Below, piece by piece: positions 23,116 through 32,018 of a stretch of 64,000 nucleotides of DNA (the stretch's first letter is position 1; each line of letters begins with the position of its first letter). A program made the position numbers and the translations under genes. This DNA is from Actinomycetes bacterium (GTDB lineage: Bacteria; Actinomycetota; Acidimicrobiia; Acidimicrobiales; RAAP-2). The stretch covers positions 1-64,000 of the forward strand of contig JAKAUQ010000029.1 in assembly GCA_021827705.1 (NCBI GenBank), in the 5' to 3' direction. The notes under the pieces are model-generated. The model saw only the letters and a list, made by a program, of their open reading frames with translations. It had not been told where the DNA came from and ran no database searches.

Positions 23116-24059
23116 CCCCGGTTGTGGCCCGCGGCGCGGACCGCGGCCGGCGGCGCGGCATTCAGCAGAGCGGTCTCGATCGTCGTGGCCAGCAGCTCGT
23201 GCCCCAACGGGCTGGGGTGGATGTTGCACCCGGTCATACCGCTGCTCGCGGGATACGCGATCAGCAGGCCGGCCGCGCACGGGTCACCACCAAAGGGCGT
23301 CGCGGCCGCCTGGAACATGGAGAAGCCGTTGGCGACGATGCCGTGGAACTGCCTGGTGACCTGGTTGATCGTCGCGTCGAGCTGCTGAGCCTCGCCAACC
23401 TGGACCGGCTGGCTGTAGTTCAGCGCGTAGTAGTCCACGGCCACCAGAGCATGCGAGTAGTGCCCCTCGACGCGCAGGGCGTGGTAGATGATCGCCAGGT
23501 TGGTGGCGATCTGCTTGAGCACCGCGCCGAACTCGCTCAGGTTCAAGCACCCGTCCGCGGTCGTCTCCTGACACAGGAACGCGTCGTTGGCGCCGATGGT
23601 GATCGTCACCAGCCGCGTCGCGGGGTGGGTGCGCAAGAAGTGAACGGCGTAGCTCAACTGCGAGCCGGTGTAGCTCACGTGGAGGGGGTAGGCCGTGCGG
23701 TAGCCGGCGCTCTGACCGGGCGCGTTCTCACAGCCGTTGGAGGCCGCAGTCGCGTTGATCATCGAGGCGGTCGTCTCCCCCGGGCACGACGCGTTGAACA
23801 GGTGCAGGTTCAGCGCCGTCGCGACGTCGTTGGCGTAGCTCGAGAAGTTCGCGGCATCGGCGTAGGTCGCCGCGCTGGTCGTCTGGGGCGGCGTGTAGCC
23901 GAAGGCCACCGAGTCGCCCAGCGCCAGGTACGGTGCCCCCTGCCCCCAGCCCGCCTTGTTCCCCGCGGCTCCGGAGGCCGCCGCACTCACCACGACACTC
24001 GCGACCAGCATGGCGCTGGCCGCCACGGCCACTACTCGTCGGTACACCCGATGCCCCAT
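23112..24059 (-). CDS. Secreted SGNH/GDSL hydrolase
   Basis: Signal peptide MGHRVYRRVVAVAASAMLVASVVVSAAASGAAG; GDS block YLALGDSVAFGY; TITIGANDAF; IHPSPLGHELLA. Confidence 0.88.
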   Translation of the reverse strand: MGHRVYRRVVAVAASAMLVASVVVSAAASGAAGNKAGWGQGAPYLALGDSVAFGYTPPQTTSAATYADAANFSSYANDVATALNLHLFNASCPGETTASMINATAASNGCENAPGQSAGYRTAYPLHVSYTGSQLSYAVHFLRTHPATRLVTITIGANDAFLCQETTADGCLNLSEFGAVLKQIATNLAIIYHALRVEGHYSHALVAVDYYALNYSQPVQVGEAQQLDATINQVTRQFHGIVANGFSMFQAAATPFGGDPCAAGLLIAYPASSGMTGCNIHPSPLGHELLATTIETALLNAAPPAAVRAAGHNRG

Positions 24060-24193
24060 CACGCCCCCCTTGGCTGTATGCCCGTGCCCGGGCAGGCTCA
24101 TCCTAGGGCGCCCTCCCCCGCGGGCGCGGCCACCCCACGGGATCGGGCAGGATCGCGCGGCCATTTAGTACGATACGGCGACACAGAGAAGGG

Positions 24194-24439
24194 ATGAGCA
24201 TGGACCGCGACGAGGCCTTCAAGAAGTTCACCGACAGCGCCGTCGAGGTGCTGGCGGTGGACCCAGCCAAGGTGACGCCGGACGCCTCGTTCGCCGACGA
24301 CCTCGGGGCCGACAGCCTCGACCTGGTCGAGTTGGTGATGGCTCTTGAGGAGAACTTCCACGTCGAGGTGGGCGAGGACGAGCTCAAGGACATCACCACC
24401 GTCGGCGAGGCCTTCGACCTGATCTACGCGAAGCTCTAG
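24194..24439 (+). CDS. acpP: Acyl carrier protein
   Basis: VTPDASFADDLGADSLDLVELVMALEENFHVEV (DSL phosphopantetheine site). Confidence 0.96.
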   Translation: MSMDRDEAFKKFTDSAVEVLAVDPAKVTPDASFADDLGADSLDLVELVMALEENFHVEVGEDELKDITTVGEAFDLIYAKL

Positions 24440-25638
24440 TGCTCGTCGCGCGCACCCCCGAGGGGCCGGTCGCTGGTCGACGCGTCGCCATCACCGGACT
24501 GGGCGCGGTGTCGTGCGCCGGCCTCGGCGTGGACGCGCTCTGGTCGGCCCTGCACGAGCCGGTGGCCCCACCCACCAAGCGCGTGGAGCCCTTCGACGCC
24601 TCGCACATCGCTGGCCCCAAGGAGTTGCGCCGCCTGGACCCCTTCACCCTCTACGCCCTGGTGGCTGCCGACGAGGCCTGGCGCCAGTCGGGCCTCACCG
24701 GACCTCTCGAGGACGCTGGCAGCATCGTCACCACGGGCATCGGCGGACTCCAGTCCATCCTGGCCCAGGTCGAGGTGATGCGTGAGCGGGGGCCCGGGCG
24801 TGTTTCGCCCTTCATGGTGCCCATGATGATGCCGAACGCCGCCACTGCGGCCGTCTCCATGCGCTTTGGCCTGGGCGGACCCTGCGAGACGGTGACCACG
24901 GCGTGCGCCGCCGGGACCCACGCCATCGGCAACGGGGCGCGTCTGGTGGCCAGCGGACGCTGCCCGGTCGTCGTGGCCGGTGGTGCCGAAGCGGTCCTGG
25001 TCGAGATCGCCGAGGCGGGATTCCGCAACATGACGGCCCTCAGCGCGAGCGACCTGTCACGACCCTTCGACGTGGATCGCGACGGCTTCGTCATGGGCGA
25101 GGGCGCCGGGATCCTGGTCCTGGAAGACTGGGAGCACGCCGAGGCCCGCGGGGCCCGCATCCTGGCTGAGGTCCTCGGAGCCGCCTCGACCGCCGACGCG
25201 TACCACATCACCGCCCCCGACCCCGAGGGCCGCGGCGCGGTGCGCTCGATGCGGCTCGCCCTCGAGGACGCGCAGCTGGAGCCCGGCGCCATCTCGCACA
25301 TCAACGCGCACGGGACCTCGACGCCCTTGAACGACTTGGCAGAGGCCGTGGCCGTGGCCCGCGTGTTCGGCCACAGCGTGCCGCCGGTGACGTCGGTGAA
25401 GGGTCACCTCGGGCACTCGCTGGCCGCGGCGGGCGCCCTGGAGGCGGTCGCCTCGGTGATGACCCTGATCGACCAGGTCATCCCACCCACTGCCGGCACC
25501 ACCAACGTCGACCCGCAGATCCCCCTCGACGTCGTGCACGGCGCACCGCGCCCGGCCCGAGTCGAGACGGTGCTGTCGAACTCCTTTGGCTTCGGCGGTC
25601 ACAACGGCAGCGTGATCCTGCGCCGCGTCGAGTCCTAG
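24439..25638 (+). CDS. fabF: 3-oxoacyl-ACP synthase II
   Basis: RRVAITGLGAVSCAGLG..ETVTTACAAGTHAIGNGARLV..INAHGTSTPLNDLAEAVAVARVFG..SVKGHLGHSLAAAGALEAV..SFGFGGHNGSVILRR. Confidence 0.95.
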   Translation: MLVARTPEGPVAGRRVAITGLGAVSCAGLGVDALWSALHEPVAPPTKRVEPFDASHIAGPKELRRLDPFTLYALVAADEAWRQSGLTGPLEDAGSIVTTGIGGLQSILAQVEVMRERGPGRVSPFMVPMMMPNAATAAVSMRFGLGGPCETVTTACAAGTHAIGNGARLVASGRCPVVVAGGAEAVLVEIAEAGFRNMTALSASDLSRPFDVDRDGFVMGEGAGILVLEDWEHAEARGARILAEVLGAASTADAYHITAPDPEGRGAVRSMRLALEDAQLEPGAISHINAHGTSTPLNDLAEAVAVARVFGHSVPPVTSVKGHLGHSLAAAGALEAVASVMTLIDQVIPPTAGTTNVDPQIPLDVVHGAPRPARVETVLSNSFGFGGHNGSVILRRVES

Positions 25639-26300
25639 TCCTCGCTGGCCGCGGCGGGCCGCTCGGCGAAGGCGGCCCGGGCGCCGGCGATGAAGGCCCC
25701 CACCGCGACGGGATCCTTGGCTCCGGGCTCGTGCTCGAGTGCCGGGCCGGCCTCCACTCCCCACACGGGCAGCGCCCGCACGACGTCTCCGACCTCGTCG
25801 GCGCTGAGCCCACCGGCCACGACCGCGGGACCGAGGTACGGGCCGAACCCGCCGTCCAGGAGCGCCGCCAGCGCGCCCAGCCCCTCGAAGGGGTCCACCA
25901 CGACGTAGTCGGCCAGAGCCAGCCAGGCGGGCTCGGCGGCCAGCGTGTCGACGTCCAGGCGCACGAACAGCGTGGGCAGGCGCTCGCGCACGTAGCTCAT
26001 GTCGGCCAGGGCCACCGGCGCCACCAGCTCCACCGCCGACAGCCCCAGGCGGCTGGAGACCTCCACGACGCGCTGGGGCAGCTCGTGGTGGAAGGTCCCG
26101 ATGGTGATCACCCCCGCGGGCAGGCGGTGCTCGATGGCCCGCGCATCGTCGAGGGTCACCCGCCAGGGCGTGGGGCCGAAGTCGAACCCCAGCGCATTCG
26201 CGCCCAGCCCGACCGCCAGCAGGGCGTCATCCTCGGTGATCACTCCGGCCACCTTGATGAGCAGACCTTCCGGGAACAGGCGCACGGGCCACCTCCCCAT
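25635..26300 (-). CDS. Divergent phosphoribosylanthranilate isomerase (TrpF)-like barrel protein
   Basis: LLIKVAGVITEDDALLAVGLGANALGFDFGPTPWRVTLDDARAIEHRLPAGVITIGTFH..AVVAGGLSADEVGDVVRALPVWGVEAGPALEHEPGAKDPVAVGAFIAGARAAF aligns by eye to TrpF but lacks key motifs (see findings). Confidence 0.7.
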   Translation of the reverse strand: MGRWPVRLFPEGLLIKVAGVITEDDALLAVGLGANALGFDFGPTPWRVTLDDARAIEHRLPAGVITIGTFHHELPQRVVEVSSRLGLSAVELVAPVALADMSYVRERLPTLFVRLDVDTLAAEPAWLALADYVVVDPFEGLGALAALLDGGFGPYLGPAVVAGGLSADEVGDVVRALPVWGVEAGPALEHEPGAKDPVAVGAFIAGARAAFAERPAAASED

Positions 26301-26324
26301 GGCACGCTACCGGGCCCGGGTCCC

Positions 26325-27005
26325 TCACGCCACGAACGCCACCGTGAGCTCGCCATCCTCGATCTCGGCCAGGGTTCGGTGGGCGAACCCGAGGGCGCTG
26401 ACGCTGCCGTCGGCCTGCGCCACCGCGGTCGTGATGCCGCTGGGGCCTACCGGGCCGGCCGCGCGTAGGTACGCGTCCAGGTCAGCCAGGGCGCGCGCCC
26501 GTCCCCACACCAGGCGCCAGGGTGGCGTCGCGCCGCGGGCCTCCATGCGCGCGACCATCTCCTGGCCGGGGTAGCAGCCCTTGGTGAAGGACACCACCTG
26601 GTCCACGAAGCGGTGCCCGTAGGCGTGGGGGACCAGTCCGCGCGCCAGCTCGGCGGGCCCCGGCCAGCACGCTCCCACCCGGGTCGCCTCGTCGCCTAAC
26701 GGGTCGGCCGTCTCTCCCTCGTCGACCAGCTCGACCACGCGACGCAGGCGGAAGCGCTCGAGTCTCTGGCGCAGGGAGTCGGCCAGCGCATTGGGCACTC
26801 GCAGGATCAGCTCGTCGCCCTCGCGCTCGACGCGCGCCACCCCGACCAGCTCGCCGGTCGGTGCGAGGAACCCGCACCACCGTGCGTCACCGGGCCCCAG
26901 ACGCTCCAGGTCCTGGGACGCCTGGCTCTGCAGGAAGTCCTCGCCGTCGACCCCCCGCACCCGCCAGCGCCGCCATCCCCGGTCCAGGCCCTGCGCTCCA
27001 TCCAC
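26325..27005 (-). CDS. ygfZ: YgfZ/GcvT-domain folate-binding protein
   Basis: VVSFTKGCYPGQEMVARMEARG contains the YgfZ K-G-C-Y-x-G-Q-E signature. Confidence 0.88.
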   Translation of the reverse strand: MDGAQGLDRGWRRWRVRGVDGEDFLQSQASQDLERLGPGDARWCGFLAPTGELVGVARVEREGDELILRVPNALADSLRQRLERFRLRRVVELVDEGETADPLGDEATRVGACWPGPAELARGLVPHAYGHRFVDQVVSFTKGCYPGQEMVARMEARGATPPWRLVWGRARALADLDAYLRAAGPVGPSGITTAVAQADGSVSALGFAHRTLAEIEDGELTVAFVA

Positions 27006-27042
27006 CCCGCTACGCTAAGGCCCCGACGACCGAGCCGGACGG

Positions 27043-27237
27043 GTGCCCATGGCTGTGCAGCGCGAACTGACGACTCTGACCTCCTCGCTGGCCGAGCTGG
27101 CGGCCCGTCTGACGACCCTGGTGGAGCGCGAGGCCACTTCGCTGCCCCCCGCGGCCTACCAGGAGCTGGTCGCCGCCGAGCGCACCATCGGGACCCTCCT
27201 GCGCCGCCTCAACCGCCTCAGCCGCTCCCTGACGTGA
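27043..27237 (+). CDS. Small helical hypothetical protein, translationally coupled to the mshD-like gene
   Basis: 64-aa amphipathic ORF ELTTLTSSLAELAARLTTLVEREATSLPPAAYQELVAAERTIGTLLRRLNRLSRSL; stop overlaps the GTG start of the next CDS; start may be 27049. Confidence 0.6.
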   Translation: MPMAVQRELTTLTSSLAELAARLTTLVEREATSLPPAAYQELVAAERTIGTLLRRLNRLSRSLT

Positions 27238-28121
27238 GCCCCGGGGCGTCCGCGCACTGGGAGCTAGCCGCCCCGCTGAGCGAGCGCCAGCGCGACGAGG
27301 TCCGCGAGCTCCTGACGCGCACCGCGCGCCGACTCGGCCGCGAGGCCCTCGACGAGGGACGCCGCCGGGCTCTCGAACGCGGCGACTCTGCGGAGCACTG
27401 GTGCCGGCGCGACGCGGCCGGGCGCCTGCGCGGCTACGCCATGGTGAGCCCCGGTGCGCCCCCGGTGGTGGAGGCCTGCGGCGGCGGTGTGGACGCCGCC
27501 TTGCGCCAGGCTCTCCTCGCCCGCCACGGCGCGGTGCTCTGGTGGGTGCGCGCGCGCCGGCCGCCGCGCGGCCGCGTGGAGCGGACCTTGGAGGTCCGCC
27601 AGCGCCGCCTGCCCCTCGCCGTGGCGGTCACCTGGCCCGCCGGGGCCGTCTTGCGCCCCTTCAACCCGGACCGCGACGTCGAGCGCTGGCTGCGGCACAA
27701 CAACCAGGCCTTCGCCGACCACCCCGAGCAGGGCGCCTGGCGCGCCGACGAGCTGCGCGAGCGCCTGGCCGAGCCCTGGTTCGACGCCGCGGGCTTCCTG
27801 GTGCTCGACGACGGCGTGGAGATCCGCGCCTCGTGCTGGACCAAGGTGCACGACCGGGCGACGTCCCCCGGGCGGGTCGGGGAGATCTACGCCGTCTCGG
27901 TCGACCCCCGCTGGCGCGGGCGGGGCCTGGGCCGGGCCCTGGTCGTGGCCGGCACCGACACCCTCCACCGTCAGGGGGTCGAGGCGGCCGTGCTCTTCGT
28001 GGACCGCGACAACGTGGTGGCGCGCGAGCTCTACGCCGGCCTCGGATTCGACGTCGTGCGCACCGACGTCCTGGTGCGCATCGGGACTAGCCCCCGACCA
28101 GACGACCCACCAGCCACGTGA
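27234..28121 (+). CDS. mshD: Mycothiol synthase-like GNAT acetyltransferase
   Basis: LRPFNPDRDVERWLRHNNQAFADHPEQGAW..SCWTKVH..GEIYAVSVDPRWRGRGLGRALVVAGTDTLHRQGVEAAVLFVDRDNVVARELYAGLGFDVVRTDVLVR. Confidence 0.87.
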   Translation: MSPGASAHWELAAPLSERQRDEVRELLTRTARRLGREALDEGRRRALERGDSAEHWCRRDAAGRLRGYAMVSPGAPPVVEACGGGVDAALRQALLARHGAVLWWVRARRPPRGRVERTLEVRQRRLPLAVAVTWPAGAVLRPFNPDRDVERWLRHNNQAFADHPEQGAWRADELRERLAEPWFDAAGFLVLDDGVEIRASCWTKVHDRATSPGRVGEIYAVSVDPRWRGRGLGRALVVAGTDTLHRQGVEAAVLFVDRDNVVARELYAGLGFDVVRTDVLVRIGTSPRPDDPPAT

Positions 28122-28806
28122 CCGCGGCCGCCAGGCCCGCCACCCCGACCTGGCGCAGGGCCCAGCGTACGACGCCGCGCTTGGCGAGCCACCCGATGGC
28201 CCCGCCGACCGCCGCCGCACCCACCGCGCCACAGGCGATCGACCACCAGGCGGCATCCGGCGTGCCGGGCACCAGCCACGGGATGAGGGGCACGAAGGCG
28301 CCCACGGCGAAGGCCACCAGCGACGCCAGCGCGGCCAGCAGGGGAACGCCCGTGGCCGAAGGGTCGATGCCGAGCTCCTCGCGCGCGTGTGTGCGCAGCG
28401 CGAGGTCGGGGTCGCGCATGAGGTCCCGGGCCAGGCGGTCGGCCAACTCCTCGTCGATCCCGCGCTCCTGGAACAGGTCGCGCAGCTCGACGCGCTCGGC
28501 CTCCGGGCTCTCGGCGATCGAGCGTCGCTCCACGTCGATCTCGTACTCGAGGAGCTCTTTTTGGGCCCGCATGGACACGTACTCGCCCGTCGCCATCGAG
28601 AAGCCGCCGGCCACCAGCCCGGCCAAGCCCGCGAGGCGCACGACGTGCGCGCCGGGGCTGGCCCCGGCAAAGCCCAAGATCAGGGACACGTTGGTGACCA
28701 GCCCATCGCTGATACCGAAGATTCCCGCGCGCATCCAGCCGCCAGAGATCTGGCGATGGCCCTCGCGATGCACCCCCGGCTCCGCGCCCCCGTGGTCGCT
28801 GCTCAC
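28087..28806 (-). CDS. VIT1/CCC1-family metal transporter
   Basis: AGIFGISDGLVTNVSLILGFAGASPGAHVVRLAGLAGLVAGGFSMATGEYVSMRAQKELLEYEI. Confidence 0.9.
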   Translation of the reverse strand: MSSDHGGAEPGVHREGHRQISGGWMRAGIFGISDGLVTNVSLILGFAGASPGAHVVRLAGLAGLVAGGFSMATGEYVSMRAQKELLEYEIDVERRSIAESPEAERVELRDLFQERGIDEELADRLARDLMRDPDLALRTHAREELGIDPSATGVPLLAALASLVAFAVGAFVPLIPWLVPGTPDAAWWSIACGAVGAAAVGGAIGWLAKRGVVRWALRQVGVAGLAAAVTWLVGRLVGG

Positions 28807-28874
28807 CGGACCAGTCTACGAAACGCGCCGCGCCGCGCCGGCCCGAGCCTACGGTAAAGTCGCCAACGAGCCCC

Positions 28875-29324
28875 ATGACCGTCCTTGATCTCACCGACCT
28901 GCGCCGCCACCTGGGCGAGCACCTGGGGTACTCGCCCTACCACCAGATCACGCAGGCGCAGGTCGACCTCTTCGCCGACGCCACCGGGGACCACCAGTGG
29001 ATCCACCAGGACGTCGCGCGCGCGGCGGGCGGGCCCTTCGGAGGCACGATCGCCCACGGCTACCTGACGCTGTCGCTGCTCCCAGTGCTGCTCGGGGAGA
29101 TCTGGCAGGTGACCGGCGTGCGCATGGGTGTGAACTACGGCGCCAACCGCGTGCGCTTCCCCAGCCCCGTGCCCGTCGGCTCGTTCCTGCGAGCCGGCGC
29201 GACCCTGGTCGGCCTCGAGGACCTCGACGGCGGAGCCCAGATCGTCCTGGACGTCGAAGTCCAGGTGCGCGACGCGCCCAAGCCCGCCCTGGTGGCCCAG
29301 GTTCTCTACCGCTACTACCGCTGA
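28875..29324 (+). CDS. MaoC-like (R)-specific enoyl-CoA hydratase/dehydratase
   Basis: SPYHQITQAQVDLFADATGDHQWIHQDVARAAGGPFGGTIAHGYLTLSLLP. Confidence 0.9.
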   Translation: MTVLDLTDLRRHLGEHLGYSPYHQITQAQVDLFADATGDHQWIHQDVARAAGGPFGGTIAHGYLTLSLLPVLLGEIWQVTGVRMGVNYGANRVRFPSPVPVGSFLRAGATLVGLEDLDGGAQIVLDVEVQVRDAPKPALVAQVLYRYYR

Positions 29325-29325
29325 C

Positions 29326-30018
29326 ATGGACTACCGCCAGTTGCCCCAGGGCGAGGAGAAGACCCGCCAGGTACGGGCCATGTTCGACGCCATCGCACCG
29401 CGCTACGACCTGCTCAACCGCGTCATGACCCTGGGCATGGACCGGCGCTGGCGACGCCGCGCCACGGCCGACCTGCGCCTCCCGGCGCGCAGCGTGGTCC
29501 TCGACGTGGCCGCGGGCACCGGCGACTTCGTGCGCGAGCTGTCCGCCCAGGGTCTGCGCCCCGTGGCCACCGATCTCAGCGCCGGCATGCTCGCGGCCGG
29601 GCGCGGGGTCTACCCGCGCGTGCAGGCCGACGCGCGGGCCCTCCCCTTCGCCACCGGCGCCTTCGACGGCGTCACCTGCGGCTACGCCCTGCGCAACTTC
29701 ACGGACCTGCCCGCCACCCTGGCCGAGCTGGCCCGCGTCGTGCGCCCGGGTGGTCGCCTGGCCGTGCTCGAGGTGGCCGAGCCGCGCGGCGGCCTCTGGC
29801 GGGCGGGATTCCGCCTCTGGTTCCATCGGGTCGTGCCTCTGGTGGGCTCCCTGCTCTCGGACCGCGACGCCTACCACTACCTCCCCCGGTCCACCGCCTA
29901 CCTGCCCGCCCCGCCCGAGTTGCGTGACCTGTTCACGCGCGCCGGCTTCGTCGCGGTCAACCAGCGCACGATCCTGGGCGGCCTCAGCCAGGAGATCGTG
30001 GCCACGAGGACGGCGTGA
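29326..30018 (+). CDS. menG: Demethylmenaquinone methyltransferase (UbiE/MenG)
   Basis: VRAMFDAIAPRYDLLNRVMTLGMDRRWRRRA..VLDVAAGTGDF..GYALRNFTDLPATLAELARVVRPGGRLAVLEVAEP. Confidence 0.93.
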   Translation: MDYRQLPQGEEKTRQVRAMFDAIAPRYDLLNRVMTLGMDRRWRRRATADLRLPARSVVLDVAAGTGDFVRELSAQGLRPVATDLSAGMLAAGRGVYPRVQADARALPFATGAFDGVTCGYALRNFTDLPATLAELARVVRPGGRLAVLEVAEPRGGLWRAGFRLWFHRVVPLVGSLLSDRDAYHYLPRSTAYLPAPPELRDLFTRAGFVAVNQRTILGGLSQEIVATRTA

Positions 30019-31244
30019 AGTTCCTGCGTCGGGCCATGGCCCCGGTGCCCACCGCGACCCTGCGGGCCCTGGCCGCGCGCTCGGGCTGGCTGCTCGAGTC
30101 CCCCGACATGATCCGCTGCGGGCTCGGCGGCTCCGCCCTGGCCTGGGAGCTGCCCAGCGCGGGCGCGACGAGCCCCCCGCCCTTCCCGGCCACGACCCTC
30201 ACCGGCGATGACGGCCCCAGCGGCTCCGGCGTCGTCGCGATGGGATCACTTCCCTTCGAGCGCTCCCGACCGGGCACCCTGCACGTCCCGCGCATCGTCG
30301 TGACCCAGGACCGCCACGGCGGTGCCTGGATCACCTCGCGGGGACCCACCCCCGACCTGGCGGCGCTGCTGGCCGACGTGGGCGAGCCCACCCAGGGCCC
30401 CGTCGGCGTGCGGGCGGTGTCCTACGCCCCCACCCCCGAGGAGTACGCCCACCGCGTGGCCCGCGCCGTCGAGCTCCTGCGCCACGGCCAGTTGGCCAAG
30501 GTGGTGCTCGCCCGGGCGGTTCTCGGCTCGGCCACCGAGGAGGTGGACCCGGCGGCCCTGGCCCAGCGCCTGCGCACGCGCGAGCCGCACTGCACGCTCT
30601 ACAGCCTGCCCCTGCGCTCCGGACGGCGCTACGTGGGCGCCAGCCCCGAGCTGCTGGTGCGCCGCGAGGGTGCGGCGGTGAGCTGCCACCCCCTGGCCGG
30701 GACGATCGCCCTGCCCAGCCACGTCGCTCCCGACGACTACGAGGCCTGGCTGCTCGGCTCCCATAAGAACCGCCACGAGCACGACGTGTTGGTCCAGGAC
30801 ATCCTGGACACCCTGCGCGAGACCTACGACGTGGCCGCCGATGCCGCCCCGAGCATCGTGGCCCTGCGCTCGATCGCCCACCTGGGCACCTGGATCACCG
30901 GGACCCACCGCGGTCCCGCTCCGACCCCCAGCGCCCTCGACCTCCTGCGTCAGCTCCACCCCACCGCCGCCGTCGGCGGCATCCCTCGCGAGGGGGCCGA
31001 GGACCTGATCGGCGCGCTCGAGGGCCGCCCCCGCGGTCCCTACGCCGGTCCGGTCGGCTGGATCGACTCGGCGGGCGACGGCGAGTGGTGGATCGGCATC
31101 CGCGGGGTGCTGCTGAAGGGTGCCGCTTTCGAGGCCTGGGCCGGCGCCGGCATCGTCGACGAGTCCGACCCCATCGCCGAGCGCGAGGAGACCCGCGACA
31201 AGCTCCTAAGTGTGCTGTCGGCCCTGCTCAGTGACCGCGTGTGA
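30015..31244 (+). CDS. menF: Isochorismate synthase (MenF-like)
   Basis: KVVLARAVLG..SPELLVRREGAAVSCHPLAGTI..NRHEHDVLVQDI..LHPTAAVGGIPREGA..PYAGPVGWIDSAGDGEWWIGIRG. Confidence 0.9.
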   Translation: MKFLRRAMAPVPTATLRALAARSGWLLESPDMIRCGLGGSALAWELPSAGATSPPPFPATTLTGDDGPSGSGVVAMGSLPFERSRPGTLHVPRIVVTQDRHGGAWITSRGPTPDLAALLADVGEPTQGPVGVRAVSYAPTPEEYAHRVARAVELLRHGQLAKVVLARAVLGSATEEVDPAALAQRLRTREPHCTLYSLPLRSGRRYVGASPELLVRREGAAVSCHPLAGTIALPSHVAPDDYEAWLLGSHKNRHEHDVLVQDILDTLRETYDVAADAAPSIVALRSIAHLGTWITGTHRGPAPTPSALDLLRQLHPTAAVGGIPREGAEDLIGALEGRPRGPYAGPVGWIDSAGDGEWWIGIRGVLLKGAAFEAWAGAGIVDESDPIAEREETRDKLLSVLSALLSDRV

Positions 31245-31949
31245 GCGCCGTAGCCGCCCCAGCGACCAGCGCGTGACCAGCCACAGCGCCTCGCCCACGA
31301 TGGCCCCGGACATCTTGGACTCGCCGCGGGTCCGGTCCGTGAAGGCGATGGGCACCTCGCTGATCGACAGGCCGGCCCGGCGAGCCCGGAAGGTCATCTC
31401 GATCTGGAAGCCATAGCCGTCGGCCCGCACGCTCTCGTAGTCCATCTGCTCGAGGGCTTCGGCCCGGTAGACGCGGTAGCCGGCGGTGGCGTCGTGGACC
31501 CGCAGCCCCAGCATCACCGAGGCGTACCAGTTCCCCCCGCGCGACAGCAGCAGCCGGGGCACCGACCAGCGCGGCGTGGAGCCGCCGACCACGTAGCGCG
31601 ACCCGATCACCACGTCGAAGGCCCGCGCCTCGTGCAAGAGGGTCGGGAGCATCTCGGGATCGTGGGAGAAGTCGCAGTCGATCTCGACCAGCAGCTCGTA
31701 GCCGCGCTCCAGGCCCCAGGCGAATCCCGCTCGGTACGCGCCCCCCAGCCCCGCCTTGACCGGACGCTCCAGGACCTCGATCTGGCCCACCTCGGCCCCC
31801 AGCTCCCGGGCCCGCGCCGCGGTCCCGTCCGGGCTGGAGTCGTCTACCACCAAGACGGTGGCCGCCGGCACGATGCGCCGCAGGGCCCGCACCATCGGCT
31901 CGATGTTCAGAGCCTCGTTGTAGGTGGGCAGGACCACCAGCGTGCGCAC
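31206..31949 (-). CDS. Polyprenol-monophosphomannose (dolichol-P-mannose-like) synthase, GT2
   Basis: MRTLVVLPTYNEALNIEPMVRALRRIVPAATVLVVDDSSPDGTAARARELG..LVEIDCDFSHDPEMLPTLL..ATAGYRVYRAEALE..VPIAFTDRTRGESKMS. Confidence 0.88.
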   Translation of the reverse strand: MRTLVVLPTYNEALNIEPMVRALRRIVPAATVLVVDDSSPDGTAARARELGAEVGQIEVLERPVKAGLGGAYRAGFAWGLERGYELLVEIDCDFSHDPEMLPTLLHEARAFDVVIGSRYVVGGSTPRWSVPRLLLSRGGNWYASVMLGLRVHDATAGYRVYRAEALEQMDYESVRADGYGFQIEMTFRARRAGLSISEVPIAFTDRTRGESKMSGAIVGEALWLVTRWSLGRLRRSHAVTEQGRQHT

Positions 31950-32018
31950 CGATCCAGCCTACTGCCGGGCCTCTGGTGGATCCCCTCGCCGACGCGACCG
32001 CCCGTGGCAGGCTATGCC

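Noticed and set aside
23112-24059. Possible loss of the catalytic Asp in the SGNH hydrolase (GCNIHPSPLGH instead of DxxH)
   Set aside because: Secreted actinobacterial SGNH enzymes often vary at this position and some work with a dyad or backbone carbonyl, so degeneracy cannot be claimed from sequence alone.
24060-24193. Promoter-like TACGAT/TAGTAC element upstream of acpP
   Set aside because: No convincing -35 partner at proper spacing; single short match is not enough to report.
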